Shown one piece after another: positions 26,255 to 34,441 of a stretch of DNA of 64,000 bases. Source of the stretch: Bacillus xiapuensis (GTDB lineage: Bacteria > Bacillota > Bacilli > Bacillales > Domibacillaceae); assembly GCF_002797355.1 (NCBI RefSeq), contig NZ_KZ454939.1, positions 901,828 through 965,827 on the forward strand. Reading direction: 5' to 3'. The position numbers and the translations under genes were made by a program. A model generated the notes under the pieces. That model had not been told where the DNA came from. It did not search any database and was given only the letters and a program-made list of their open reading frames with translations. The stretch's first letter is position 1, and each line of letters starts with the position of its first letter.

Positions 26255-26467
26255 GAGGGGAAACGAAAGCCGCAAGCGACCCTTCCATTTTACAAGAGCC
26301 TTAACAGTTCCCGTCAGAAGCCTCTTTAAGGAAACAGCAAGATGCAGTCTGATGAGGAGACACATCCCCGCAAGAAAGCAGGACATCCCATTATTCATTC
26401 ATAAAGTTCTCCTCATTAAACCATACTATTGAATGGATCGGAAATTTGCTTAAGGAGAGGGAACTCT

Positions 26468-27235
26468 ATGTTAACACCTGAGCAGCTATTGGCTTTTGAA
26501 TCGCAGTTAACTCAAGAAAAGGCTGAGGCGGAAAAGAGACTTCAAGACAATCATCATTTTGACTTGGAAAGGGGCCATTATCATGATTCCATGGGGGAGC
26601 TGTCCAGTTATGACAATCACCCTGCTGATGAAGGGACTGCATTGTATGAAAGAGGAAAAGATCTGGCCCTCAATGAGCATGAAGAGAGAGCGTTAGATGA
26701 TATAAACAAAGCTCTAGAAGCGATCAAGAATGGCACATATGGCGAATGTGCTATTTGCGGTAAAGATATCGCTCCCGAGAGGCTGAAAGCTGTGCCATCC
26801 ACGCTGTATTGCATTGATCATACGCCAAATCAAGAGGTTTCTGAGGATCGCCCTATTGAAGAAAGTATTTTGACTCCTCCTTTTGGCAAGTTCGACAACG
26901 ATGGCCGGAATGAGTCGGTGATGTATGACGCGGAAGATGCCTGGCAGGAGGTTGCCAGCTTTGGAACATCTGAAACGCCATCGGATTTTGCGGATCCTCC
27001 CGAACAATATGATGATATGTATGCGGAATCAGGGGAGAATATCGGTTATGCAGAGGACTTTGAAAATTTTGTCGGTGTTGATATAGAAGGAAAACATCCG
27101 ACCGTTTATCCAAATAAGCAGCATGATTTATATGAAGAAGAGCTGGATGAAGCGGAAATGATGACATCATTTGGAGATTTGCCGGGATACGAGCATGATC
27201 CATACGTGGAAGAAACAGGAGGGGAAAATGGATAA
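26468..27235 (+). CDS. yteA: YteA-family (TraR/DksA zinc finger) protein
   Basis: 255 residues from ATG 26468 after AAGGAGAGGG. The N-terminal half is a DksA-like coiled coil (ESQLTQEKAEAEKRLQDN, LGELSSYDNHPADEGT-type motif) and a zinc finger GTYGECAICGKDIAPERL with a second knuckle YCIDH, where the fourth ligand position appears to be His. The acidic C-terminal extension with PPFGKFDNDGRNESVMYDAEDAWQEV is typical of Bacillus YteA proteins. These are annotated as sporulation related, with no established mechanism. A 52-residue gene overlaps its end. Confidence 0.9.
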   Translation: MLTPEQLLAFESQLTQEKAEAEKRLQDNHHFDLERGHYHDSMGELSSYDNHPADEGTALYERGKDLALNEHEERALDDINKALEAIKNGTYGECAICGKDIAPERLKAVPSTLYCIDHTPNQEVSEDRPIEESILTPPFGKFDNDGRNESVMYDAEDAWQEVASFGTSETPSDFADPPEQYDDMYAESGENIGYAEDFENFVGVDIEGKHPTVYPNKQHDLYEEELDEAEMMTSFGDLPGYEHDPYVEETGGENG

Positions 27236-27386
27236 TATTAACAAAAGGAAGTTTCAAGACATTCAGAAAGATCGTCAGGCTGTATATGTGGGAAGCACGA
27301 AAAGAACAGCAGCTGTGGATGATTCTCGAGTGAATGGTCCAGAAGATACCGAGGCGGCCCCAGGTGCTGCTGGAACGAAGAAATAA
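27228..27386 (+). CDS. Small protein overlapping the end of yteA
   Basis: 52 residues from ATG 27228, which lies after GGAGGGG and overlaps the yteA stop by 8 nt. The sequence is polar (MDNINKRKFQDIQKDRQAVY, ending EAAPGAAGTKK) and has no membrane segment. The good ribosome site and overlap suggest translational coupling with yteA. It may be a small spore protein, but this is a guess. Confidence 0.55.
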   Translation: MDNINKRKFQDIQKDRQAVYVGSTKRTAAVDDSRVNGPEDTEAAPGAAGTKK

Positions 27387-27401
27387 ATAACAAAGAAGAG
27401 A

Positions 27402-27436
27402 CTGTCTCCTAACTTGATTGCTCAGTTAGGAGACAG
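27402..27436. terminator. Shared hairpin between convergent genes
   Basis: CTGTCTCCTAAC at 27402-27413 is perfectly inverted at 27425-27436. T tracts are weak on both sides. Its place between the yteA unit and bioF suggests bidirectional termination. Confidence 0.6.
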
Positions 27437-27525
27437 CTTGTAAAAAAGGGGTTTTTCGCCTTTTCATTTCCGGGGAAATGAGCTAAAGTTCGACTCAGAG
27501 AATTCGCGGCTGTTTGAATGGAAGC

Positions 27526-28692
27526 TTAAATGAATGGAAGCTTCTTGCCTGTTTGAATAATGATTTTAGCCGCTCTATCGACCTGCTCATTCGTATGGCT
27601 AGCCATGAGCGTAAAACGGATGCGGCTTGTACCGGCCGGAACAGTAGGCGGCCGGATCGCTGGAGCATACACGCCTTCCTTTTCCAGCTCTTGCGAAAAA
27701 CGCAAAGCAGCATCAGCCTCTCCGACAATTAAGGCGATGATTGGGGTTTCTCCTGAAACTATTGCAAAGCCTGCTTCCCTTAGCTGGCGGCGAAAAGCAG
27801 CAGACAGCTTTAAAACATGCTGTCTCCTTTCGGGTTCTTGCTGAATTTTTTCGATTGCTGCCATCCCGGCGGCAATAACGGCCGGTGACAGGGAGGTTTG
27901 GAAAATAAACGGCCGTGCAGAGTTAGCTAAATAGGTCACGATTTCTTTTGAAGCCGCCACATATCCTCCCTCTGCGGCAATCGCTTTGCTCATCGTGCCG
28001 ATATGCAAGTGAATGCGCTGTTCCAGATTGAACCATTCAGCAGTTCCCCGTCCGTTTTTTCCCAGCACCCCAGCGCCATGAGCATCATCCACCATGATCC
28101 ACGCTTGATAAGCCTCCGCCAGCTCCACTATGTCCGGCAGCGGCGCCAAATTGCCATCCATACTGAATACACCATCTGTTACGATCAGTTTTTTAGAGCC
28201 GGCTGGCAATTGTTTCAGCTTGCTTCGCAAATCATCCATGTTCACGTGGCGATAAACGGCCGTCTTGGCCCTGCTCAGACGGCAGCCATCAATGAGGCTG
28301 GCATGATTGAGCTCATCACTTAAGATGAAATCTCCTTTCCCCATCAGGCTGGATATGGTTCCAGTATTCGCTAAATAGCCGCTGGAAAATAAAAGAGCTG
28401 ATTCTGTTCCTTTCCACTCGGCGATCATTCGCTCCAATTGTTCATGAAGACATAAATTTCCGGTTGTCAATCTGGAGCCGCCCGAGCCGGTTCCAAATAA
28501 TTGAATCGCTTCGATCGCCCGCTGTTTAATAGTGTCATCATTGGCCAAGCCTAAATAATTATTGCTGGAAAACAGCAGGACCGGTTTATTTTCTAATAGG
28601 ATTTCCGCATCGCTTGCTGAATCGATTCTGCGCATCTGCCGCAGCAGATGCTGGTCTTGAAGCCATTTAAGTTGAGAGGTGATGTGGCTCAT
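27526..28692 (-). CDS. bioF: 8-amino-7-oxononanoate synthase
   Basis: 388 residues. A PLP enzyme that condenses pimeloyl-CoA (or ACP) with alanine in biotin synthesis. Seen are FSSNNYLGLA, GTGSGGSRLTTGN, SGYLANTGTIS, DDAHGAGVLG and HIGTMSKAIAAEGGYVA with the PLP lysine. The end is normal. It overlaps bioW by 26 nt and is the last gene of a three-gene leftward operon under a BirA operator. The other biotin genes (bioA, bioD, bioB) are not in this window. Confidence 0.95.
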   Translation of the reverse strand: MSHITSQLKWLQDQHLLRQMRRIDSASDAEILLENKPVLLFSSNNYLGLANDDTIKQRAIEAIQLFGTGSGGSRLTTGNLCLHEQLERMIAEWKGTESALLFSSGYLANTGTISSLMGKGDFILSDELNHASLIDGCRLSRAKTAVYRHVNMDDLRSKLKQLPAGSKKLIVTDGVFSMDGNLAPLPDIVELAEAYQAWIMVDDAHGAGVLGKNGRGTAEWFNLEQRIHLHIGTMSKAIAAEGGYVAASKEIVTYLANSARPFIFQTSLSPAVIAAGMAAIEKIQQEPERRQHVLKLSAAFRRQLREAGFAIVSGETPIIALIVGEADAALRFSQELEKEGVYAPAIRPPTVPAGTSRIRFTLMASHTNEQVDRAAKIIIQTGKKLPFI

Positions 28693-29458
28693 TCATTTTT
28701 CCCTCCTTTCTGATCATCACAGGTACTTCTGATAAGAAATGAATATACTGGTTCATGTCTGTTTCTTCTGTGACGAAAAAAACCCTTCCCCCAGTTGGAG
28801 AGCCCTCCTTTTTTAAAGGAGAGAGACGAATATAGCCGGTTGAGCGTGATGCGACATAGCCCGTCAGGTAACGGAGGTCATCAGACCAGCAAAGCTCCGC
28901 CACCGTAAAGCTTGAAGCGGCTGTTTTGGATGCTAAAGCGACCGCTTCCTGAAGTCGTAAAGATGGCCTGTAGCCGTATGTGCCGCACCATTTAACAAAT
29001 TCCCCTTCTTTCCAATCCATACGAGAGACCCGAACGGCCTTTCCGCAGGGATTCATTATGGCTCCAGTCTGGGCATTCATAATATAGGCGCCGGGATAGT
29101 CCTCGCTGGCAGATAACAAAGCAATCGCTTTTTCAGCTGCTCCTTTATGCACCCCGGCTTGGACCAAGTAGGTTTTGGCTGCCGCTTTTGCTTTATCAAT
29201 AGAGTCATGTTGGGATGCGGCAGCATGAAGAGCTGTGACAAATTGAAGGCGACGTTTATCGACTCGGTCGATTGTAATGCGAATGAAATCAACTTGTCCG
29301 CGTTCGTGTGCTAGAGCTCTTGCTACTAATTCTTTCGCCTCCTCTTCAAGCTGGTGGCCGCATAGCAGCCTCTCGGAACCGGAAATGTGGCGGCCGCCGT
29401 TTTCGTGAGCTCCGCCTTCAGCGGCTCTCATTCGGATGCTGAATAGTTCTTCCTGCAA
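28667..29458 (-). CDS. bioW: 6-carboxyhexanoate-CoA (pimeloyl-CoA) ligase
   Basis: 263 residues starting at TTG 29458 after GGGGAAATCA. The opening FSIRMRAAEGGAHENGGRHISGSERL is the BioW signature (pimelate/ATP binding). Further conserved parts are HERGQVDFIRITIDRV, GAYIMNAQTGAIMNPCGKAVRVSRMDW and YIRLSPLKKEGSPTGGRVFFV. BioW converts free pimelate to pimeloyl-CoA, so the cell needs pimelate from BioI-type synthesis or from outside. It overlaps both neighbours and lies in the BirA-controlled unit. Confidence 0.95.
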   Translation of the reverse strand: MQEELFSIRMRAAEGGAHENGGRHISGSERLLCGHQLEEEAKELVARALAHERGQVDFIRITIDRVDKRRLQFVTALHAAASQHDSIDKAKAAAKTYLVQAGVHKGAAEKAIALLSASEDYPGAYIMNAQTGAIMNPCGKAVRVSRMDWKEGEFVKWCGTYGYRPSLRLQEAVALASKTAASSFTVAELCWSDDLRYLTGYVASRSTGYIRLSPLKKEGSPTGGRVFFVTEETDMNQYIHFLSEVPVMIRKEGKMNEPHHLST

Positions 29459-29933
29459 ATGATTTCCCCGCCCTTTCTTTAACTAACTTAAGTATTTGGT
29501 AAAGCGGCCACGAGAGCATCGCCGTAAAAACCATTCCAGGAATCGCTCCTAAAAGCAGGGGGAATAACGGAACTCCCAGAGTGAGCGACAGCGTCCAGCG
29601 AGCAGCCGTTGTACCGATAGGACCGGCCAGAGCCACAATGGCAAATTTGGGTCCGAAAACAGCGATAACACCTCCGGCTACAAGCCGAAAGACCATGGAT
29701 ACTTCGATATTCAGCACATGGTGCACGCCTAATAAAAAAAGGAGAAGGCTGGCAAGGATGCCCGCTGCAAGGTAGCGCCAAAATCCAAAAGCGGCAGCAA
29801 TAGCTACAGCAATCGGGGCGGACATTTGAAATTCTGTACCTGGAATCAAGGACGGCAATTTGATCATACCGCTGATTGCGATAAATGCGGCCAGCAGACT
29901 GATTAAAGCGATTTGATTGGTTTGAAGTTTCAC
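29418..29933 (-). CDS. ECF-S-component-like membrane protein of the biotin operon
   Basis: 171 residues from GTG 29933 after AAAGGAGG. It has five or six hydrophobic segments (LISLLAAFIAISGMIKLP, APIAVAIAAAFGFWRYLAAG, VFRLVAGGVIAVFG, LGAIPGMVFTAMLSWPLY). Size and topology fit the substrate-binding S component of an energy-coupling-factor importer. It does not show the BioY pattern that I know, so biotin itself is not certain. It is the first gene under the BirA operator and overlaps bioW by 41 nt, which suggests transport of pimelate, biotin or a precursor (inference). Confidence 0.6.
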   Translation of the reverse strand: MKLQTNQIALISLLAAFIAISGMIKLPSLIPGTEFQMSAPIAVAIAAAFGFWRYLAAGILASLLLFLLGVHHVLNIEVSMVFRLVAGGVIAVFGPKFAIVALAGPIGTTAARWTLSLTLGVPLFPLLLGAIPGMVFTAMLSWPLYQILKLVKERAGKSFAGRTIQHPNESR

Positions 29934-29947
29934 GGGAGGCCTCCTTT

Positions 29948-29978
29948 ATGTTAACCTAAAATATTAATATGTTAACAT
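29948..29978 (-). promoter_or_regulatory. BirA (biotin repressor) operator
   Basis: ATGTTAAC and GTTAACAT are separated by exactly 15 nt. This matches the Bacillus BirA operator, in which GTTAAC half-sites are 15 nt apart. It sits 15 nt upstream of the GTG start of the ECF-S-like gene and covers the predicted transcription start. Biotinyl-AMP-loaded BirA should repress the operon. Confidence 0.9.
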
Positions 29979-30005
29979 TTTAAAAGATTCTGCTCAGGAG
30001 GTCAA
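29977..30005 (-). promoter_or_regulatory. SigA-type promoter of the biotin operon
   Basis: On the minus strand TTGACC (complement of 30000-30005) and TAAAAT (29977-29982) are 17 nt apart. Transcription would start near 29970, inside the BirA operator. Confidence 0.7.
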
Positions 30006-30163
30006 TTAGAGAAGCGGGGGAGCTGTAGTCCGGCCAGCCGTGAAGGGACAGAAGTTTGCCGCTCGCACCATGCAAGTGGCCGAAAAGCCAATGGAAAATT
30101 TTTGCGGACGATTTATATCTGCCGTGATATGATGAGAGAAAAGTCAAGGCAGGAGTCGGTTGT

Positions 30164-31060
30164 ATGTACCTCGTATTAGTGAATCCGCAGGCTGGAAAAA
30201 AGCAAGCTTTAAAGCGATGGCAGCAGGTGGAAAGAATTTTCCGAGAAAAAAGGGTTGAATATCAGCTGCTTAAAGCCCAATCAGCTTATGAAATGAGAGA
30301 AGCTTTTTGGCAGCTTGAGGTGAAAGAAAACATTAGAGCAGCGGTCATCATTGGCGGAGATGGCACCGTTCATGCCGCGATACAAGAGTTAGCGAGAAAG
30401 CATATTCCCATCGCTGTGCTGCCGGCAGGTTCAGGCAATGATCTGGCTAGAGTGTTTCAGCTGACGACGAGCCCGGATTTATTTGTAGAATCGCTTCTAA
30501 AGCATGAAATGAGAGAGCTTGATGTGCTTCAAGTGAACGGCCATTATTGCTTAACGGTTGCAGGAGTCGGCATGGATGCAGAAGTTTCCGATCGTGTCAA
30601 TCGCTCCCCTTATAAAAAATGGCTGAATGTCTTTAAGATCGGATCCCTTGCATACCTCGCCAGTACGTTAACCGTTATTCGTGCTTTCCAGCCTGTTCAA
30701 GTAAATTGCCGGGTGGACAACGACCATTATATAGCGGAAAAAGTTTGGCTGCTGGCTTGCGGCAATACTCCATCATACGGCGGCGGAATGAAGATTTGTC
30801 CGCTGGCGCATCCGGCAGACGGCGTGATGGATATTGTTCTTTTGCATACGGTGAATCGGTTGGCGATCTTGACAAAACTGCTGCCGAAGGTGTTTTCCGG
30901 CAAGCATTTGAATAAGCCGGGCGTAACCTATTTAAAAGGGAAGGAAATTTACCTAACCGCTCAAAAGCCGCTTAAAGTTATGGCGGATGGAGAAGCGATC
31001 GGACAGACTCCCGTAAGAATTCGTGTGAAGGAGAGGGGAATCCAGTTCATTATGACATAA
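30164..31060 (+). CDS. Diacylglycerol/lipid kinase family protein (YegS/DagK type)
   Basis: 298 residues. The NAD/DAGK fold is shown by YLVLVNPQAGKKQA at the start, the nucleotide motif VIIGGDGTVHAAIQEL (about 64-79) and VLPAGSGNDLARVFQ (about 87-101). The C-terminal beta domain ends with KVMADGEAIGQTPVRIRV. Members phosphorylate diacylglycerol or related lipids at the membrane. B. subtilis has several paralogues (DgkB, BmrU, YtlR) and I cannot decide which applies. It is transcribed alone. Confidence 0.9.
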   Translation: MYLVLVNPQAGKKQALKRWQQVERIFREKRVEYQLLKAQSAYEMREAFWQLEVKENIRAAVIIGGDGTVHAAIQELARKHIPIAVLPAGSGNDLARVFQLTTSPDLFVESLLKHEMRELDVLQVNGHYCLTVAGVGMDAEVSDRVNRSPYKKWLNVFKIGSLAYLASTLTVIRAFQPVQVNCRVDNDHYIAEKVWLLACGNTPSYGGGMKICPLAHPADGVMDIVLLHTVNRLAILTKLLPKVFSGKHLNKPGVTYLKGKEIYLTAQKPLKVMADGEAIGQTPVRIRVKERGIQFIMT

Positions 31061-31228
31061 AGGCAAAAGGCGCATGGCCGTCCGGGGTGCAAAGGTTCCT
31101 GCAAGCAATAGCTGCTGATCGTATCCGGTGCTAGATTGCTTGGAAGCCTTTCTTAAAAGCGGAGAAGCTCTATCAGGGGATCAAGCGTAAGCCGAAAACA
31201 GCCTATTTATTAGAAAATTAAAAAAAGG

Positions 31229-31257
31229 TTGACGGATCATTATATTTTGTATATTAT
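31229..31257 (+). promoter_or_regulatory. Promoter of the metQ-metN-metP operon
   Basis: TTGACG (31229-31234) and TATTAT (31252-31257) are separated by 17 nt. They lie about 25 nt before the S-box leader. Confidence 0.8.
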
Positions 31258-31282
31258 ATTCGATATCAATTAAATAACATGA

Positions 31283-31393
31283 TCTCTTATTGAGAGTGGT
31301 GGAGGGACTGGCCCTTTGAAGCCCGGCAACCGTTCTCGCTTCTGCGCGAGAAAAGGTGCTAAATCCTGCAAACGAAAGTTTGAGAAATGAGAG
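31283..31393 (+). ncRNA. SAM-I (S-box) riboswitch 1
   Basis: The S-box core is complete: CTCTTATTGAGAG, GGTGGAGGGACTGGCCC, TGAAGCCCGGCAACC, GGTGCTAAATCCTGC and the closing ATGAGAG. It controls the methionine importer and is followed by an intrinsic terminator at 31421-31452. Confidence 0.97.
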
Positions 31394-31420
31394 AGGAGCA
31401 TCTTTTCTGTTTTGATTTTT

Positions 31421-31452
31421 AAGAGCCTCTCGACATTTCGAGGGGCTTTTTG
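31421..31452 (+). terminator. Attenuator of SAM riboswitch 1
   Basis: AAGAGCCTCTCGA and TCGAGGGGCTTTTT form the stem and T tract. It is expected to form when SAM is bound. Confidence 0.88.
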
Positions 31453-31553
31453 CTTATTCAATAAGAGACAGGCGAAAGGAGCAAGAGAGTTCAAGACTAC
31501 CATTAAAACCAACTATACCCATTTGTATAATTAAATTTAAAGAGGTGTTTACA

Positions 31554-32369
31554 ATGAAAAAATGGTTAATATCAATTGTTTTATTGCTGGCGGTCAGTGC
31601 TTTGGCTGCATGCGGAGGAGAAAAGAAAGAAGGCCATGCCAAGGATGATGAGGGAAAAATAATTGTCGGTGTGACCGCGGGGCCGCATGAGCAAATTGTA
31701 GAGAAGGTGCAAGAAGTAGCGGCTAAAGACGGATTTGAATTTGAAATGAAAGTATTTAACGAATACGTGATGCCCAACATCGCTCTCGCTGAGGGGGAGA
31801 TTGATCTAAACAGCTTCCAGCATGGCCCATATTTAGAGCAATTTAAAAAGGACCGCAATTTGGATATTACAAATGTAGCGGATACGGTTAATTACCCAAT
31901 GGGAATCTACTCTAGCAAGGTCAAGGATATTAAAGAGTTGGGCAAGAAGGCAAAAATCGGTTTGCCGAATGATCCGACCAATGGAGCCCGCGCTTTGCTT
32001 CTGATGGAAGAAGCTGGGTTAATTAAGCTCAAAAAGGATGCCGGCGTGAAAGCCACATTGAAAGATATTGATGAAAACAAACTTAACTTGGAGTTCGTTG
32101 AATTGGAAGCTTCTCAAATCCCGCGCCAACTGGAAGAGCTGGATGCGGCAGCCATCAACACAAACTTTGCGATCGAGCAGGGGTTTGTGCCTGAGAAAGA
32201 TTCTATTTTCATTGAGCCGAAGGACAGCCCATGGGTGAATGTCATTGCGGCGCGCACAGAGGATAAAGATGCAGATTTTGTAAAGAAATTTGTGAAATAC
32301 TATCAATCCGAAGAAGTCAAACAATTTATTGAAAAAGAATTTGCCGGTTCTGCCACTGTGCCGTGGTAA
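31554..32369 (+). CDS. metQ: Methionine ABC transporter substrate-binding lipoprotein
   Basis: 271 residues from ATG 31554 after AGAGGTG; an in-frame ATG 9 nt earlier is less well spaced. The signal peptide ends at lipobox Cys20 (ALAACGGEKK). The NLPA domain is clear: IIVGVTAGPHEQIVEKV, FNEYVMPNIALAEGEIDLNSFQH, YPMGIYSSKVK and KIGLPNDPTNGARALLLME. It binds methionine outside the membrane for MetN-MetP. It is the first gene of the S-box operon. The order Q-N-P differs from metN-metP-metQ of B. subtilis. Confidence 0.95.
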   Translation: MKKWLISIVLLLAVSALAACGGEKKEGHAKDDEGKIIVGVTAGPHEQIVEKVQEVAAKDGFEFEMKVFNEYVMPNIALAEGEIDLNSFQHGPYLEQFKKDRNLDITNVADTVNYPMGIYSSKVKDIKELGKKAKIGLPNDPTNGARALLLMEEAGLIKLKKDAGVKATLKDIDENKLNLEFVELEASQIPRQLEELDAAAINTNFAIEQGFVPEKDSIFIEPKDSPWVNVIAARTEDKDADFVKKFVKYYQSEEVKQFIEKEFAGSATVPW

Positions 32370-32396
32370 CAGCAACTGCTGAGGGAGGGGTCATCA

Positions 32397-33437
32397 ATGA
32401 TTGAATTGCAACATGTAACGAAGGTGTTCAATGGGAAAAAAGGAAGCACTTATGCGCTGAATGACGTGTCCCTTCATGTAAAAAAGGGAGAGGTGTTTGG
32501 AGTGATCGGCTATAGCGGAGCAGGAAAGAGCACGTTAATACGCACGGTCAATTTATTAGAGCGCCCGACATCGGGAACGGTAAAAGTGAACGGAGCCGAC
32601 TTGACGTCACTGTCAAGCAGACAGCTTCGTGAAGCCCGGCAAAAGGTCGGTATGATATTTCAAGGATTTAATTTGCTGCAAACTGCGACCGTATATGACA
32701 ATGTGGTCATCCCTCTTAAGCTTGCCGGCCTGAAGAAGAAGGAAGCCGCCGAGCGCGCCAAAAAATATTTGGCTGTTGTAGGTCTTGATAAGCTTCACCG
32801 TTCCTATCCCGGTGAGCTTTCCGGCGGTCAAAAGCAGCGCGTGGCCATCGCCCGCGCGCTGGCTCATGAGCCGGAAATCCTGCTTTGCGATGAAGCGACA
32901 AGCGCACTGGATCCGGATACGACAGAAGCCATCTTGGACTTGCTCTTAAAGATCAACCGCGATCTTGGTATTACGATTTTGTTAATTACCCATGAGATGA
33001 ATGTCGTGCAGCGTATTTGTGATCGTGTAGCGGTTATGGAAAGCGGGCAAATCATCGAACAGGGAAGCGTAGCCGATCTGTTTACAGCACCGAAGCATAA
33101 GACGACAAGAAAGTTTATCGGCAGCGTCTTTTCTCACGATATTCCACAAAGTATGCTGGAGCATTTGCACGAAAGCGGCAAAATTGTCTTATTGTCTTTT
33201 TTTGGCCATTCATCAGAAGAGCCGGCGCTGGCTCTTGTCAGCAAATCATTCAAAGTATTCCCGAATATCCTTTCGGGCTCCATCATCCAAATGAAGGATC
33301 AGCCTTACGGACAGCTGCTTGTGCATTTACAAGGCGAGCCGGAGGAAATAGATAAAGCGATACACTTTTTGATTGAAAAAGGAGTGCAGGTGGAAGGAGA
33401 GGATCATTATGCTGTCAATGTTCAGCGAATTTCTTGA
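32397..33437 (+). CDS. metN: Methionine ABC transporter ATPase
   Basis: 346 residues. Walker A GYSGAGKST, signature LSGGQKQRVAIARAL, Walker B ILLCDEATSALDP and the His switch in LLITHEMNVVQ. The C-terminal NIL (ACT-like) domain at about 265-340 is the site where MetN senses intracellular methionine in E. coli. It starts 27 nt after metQ with GGGAGGGG as ribosome site and overlaps metP by 29 nt. Confidence 0.95.
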   Translation: MIELQHVTKVFNGKKGSTYALNDVSLHVKKGEVFGVIGYSGAGKSTLIRTVNLLERPTSGTVKVNGADLTSLSSRQLREARQKVGMIFQGFNLLQTATVYDNVVIPLKLAGLKKKEAAERAKKYLAVVGLDKLHRSYPGELSGGQKQRVAIARALAHEPEILLCDEATSALDPDTTEAILDLLLKINRDLGITILLITHEMNVVQRICDRVAVMESGQIIEQGSVADLFTAPKHKTTRKFIGSVFSHDIPQSMLEHLHESGKIVLLSFFGHSSEEPALALVSKSFKVFPNILSGSIIQMKDQPYGQLLVHLQGEPEEIDKAIHFLIEKGVQVEGEDHYAVNVQRIS

Positions 33438-34083
33438 TAATTGGGGAGCGGATATTTGGAAAGCGACTATTGAGACGTTTCAAATGGTGTCGATCTCCCT
33501 TGGCTTATCCATTCTGATCGGACTTCCGCTTGGCATTTTGCTTGTGCTGACAAGGCCGGGAAAGGCATTGGAAAATAAAATAGTCGCTCTTATATTGAAT
33601 ATGGTCATTAATGTAATCCGCTCAGTGCCGTTTATTATCTTGTTATTCTTTATTCTGCCTTTTACGAAATGGGTTGTCGGGACATCCATTGGTGTTAAAG
33701 GAGTGATTGTTCCTTTAGTCGTTTATACGGCGCCGTATATTGCAAGATTAATGGAGTCAGCGATTTTAGAAGTGAACAAGGGCGTGGTGGAAGCCTATGA
33801 GGCGATGGGAATCCCGACAGCTTTGATCGTTTGGCATGTGATGCTCCGGGAATCCCGAAGTTCGATTATTTTAGGGCTGACGATCGCCACTATAGGGCTG
33901 ATTGGAGCAACTGCGATGGCTGGTCTTGTCGGCGGCGGCGGGCTTGGAGACCTGGCCTACCGCTATGGCCATCTTCGCTATGAGGCCGATGTTATGTATG
34001 TAACGGTAGCGCTTCTTATTATTTTAGTGCAAGGCTTGCAGTCGGTCGGCAATGCGGCGGCCGCAAGGTTGAAGAAAAATTAA
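33409..34083 (+). CDS. metP: Methionine ABC transporter permease
   Basis: 224 residues from ATG 33409 after AAGGAGAGG; a start 9 nt later is also possible. Five membrane segments and the ATPase-contact loop EAYEAMGIPTALIVWHVMLRE identify the BPD permease. MARLMES-like and GATAMAGLVGGGGLGDLA are typical of MetI/MetP permeases. The symbol metP follows B. subtilis, because metI denotes the enzyme at 37859. A terminator follows 25 nt after the stop. Confidence 0.94.
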   Translation: MLSMFSEFLDNWGADIWKATIETFQMVSISLGLSILIGLPLGILLVLTRPGKALENKIVALILNMVINVIRSVPFIILLFFILPFTKWVVGTSIGVKGVIVPLVVYTAPYIARLMESAILEVNKGVVEAYEAMGIPTALIVWHVMLRESRSSIILGLTIATIGLIGATAMAGLVGGGGLGDLAYRYGHLRYEADVMYVTVALLIILVQGLQSVGNAAAARLKKN

Positions 34084-34107
34084 GAGAGAAAAAGCAGCGG
34101 AATCAAA

Positions 34108-34167
34108 TGAACTGCCCCCCTGATGGTTAGATGGTGACGACCATTGGGAGGCAGTTCATTTTTTTTT
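34108..34167 (+). terminator. Terminator of the metQ-metN-metP operon
   Basis: TGAACTGCC at 34108-34116 is inverted as GGCAGTTCA and followed by nine T residues. The loop contains a second, imperfect stem. Confidence 0.85.
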
Positions 34168-34441
34168 ACTTAATCACTTGAAATACATGGTATTTATTCA
34201 TGATGGGCTTCACTTTGAAGAGCACATGGTGAAGAATTTCACGACGGTATACAGATAGAATTGCTGGGGAAAGCTGCATCGTGTTCGTAAACTGGTCGAT
34301 GCGCTGTTTAATATAGCGGATAATTTGTTCCCGGTAAAATAATGTCCGTCTTCTTATCTTTTCTTCTACTTCTTTAGAAAGTTGTACAGAAAATTGAGCA
34401 ACAGAATAATTGATAGAACCACAAAACTCAGCTACTGTCAT
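34166..34441 (-). CDS. Uncharacterised 91-residue protein
   Basis: ATG 34441 lies after GGAGGAAACCTCG. The product is rich in basic and helical residues: EVEEKIRRRTLFYREQIIRY and KQRIDQFTNTMQ. It has no membrane segment and no recognised motif. It is convergent with the met operon and shares its terminator region. An AT-rich leader follows on the right. Function unknown. Confidence 0.6.
   Translation of the reverse strand: MTVAEFCGSINYSVAQFSVQLSKEVEEKIRRRTLFYREQIIRYIKQRIDQFTNTMQLSPAILSVYRREILHHVLFKVKPIMNKYHVFQVIK

Noticed and set aside
26040-26288. 82-codon minus-strand frame
   Set aside because: It is antisense to the small basic gene and its terminator, which have better support.
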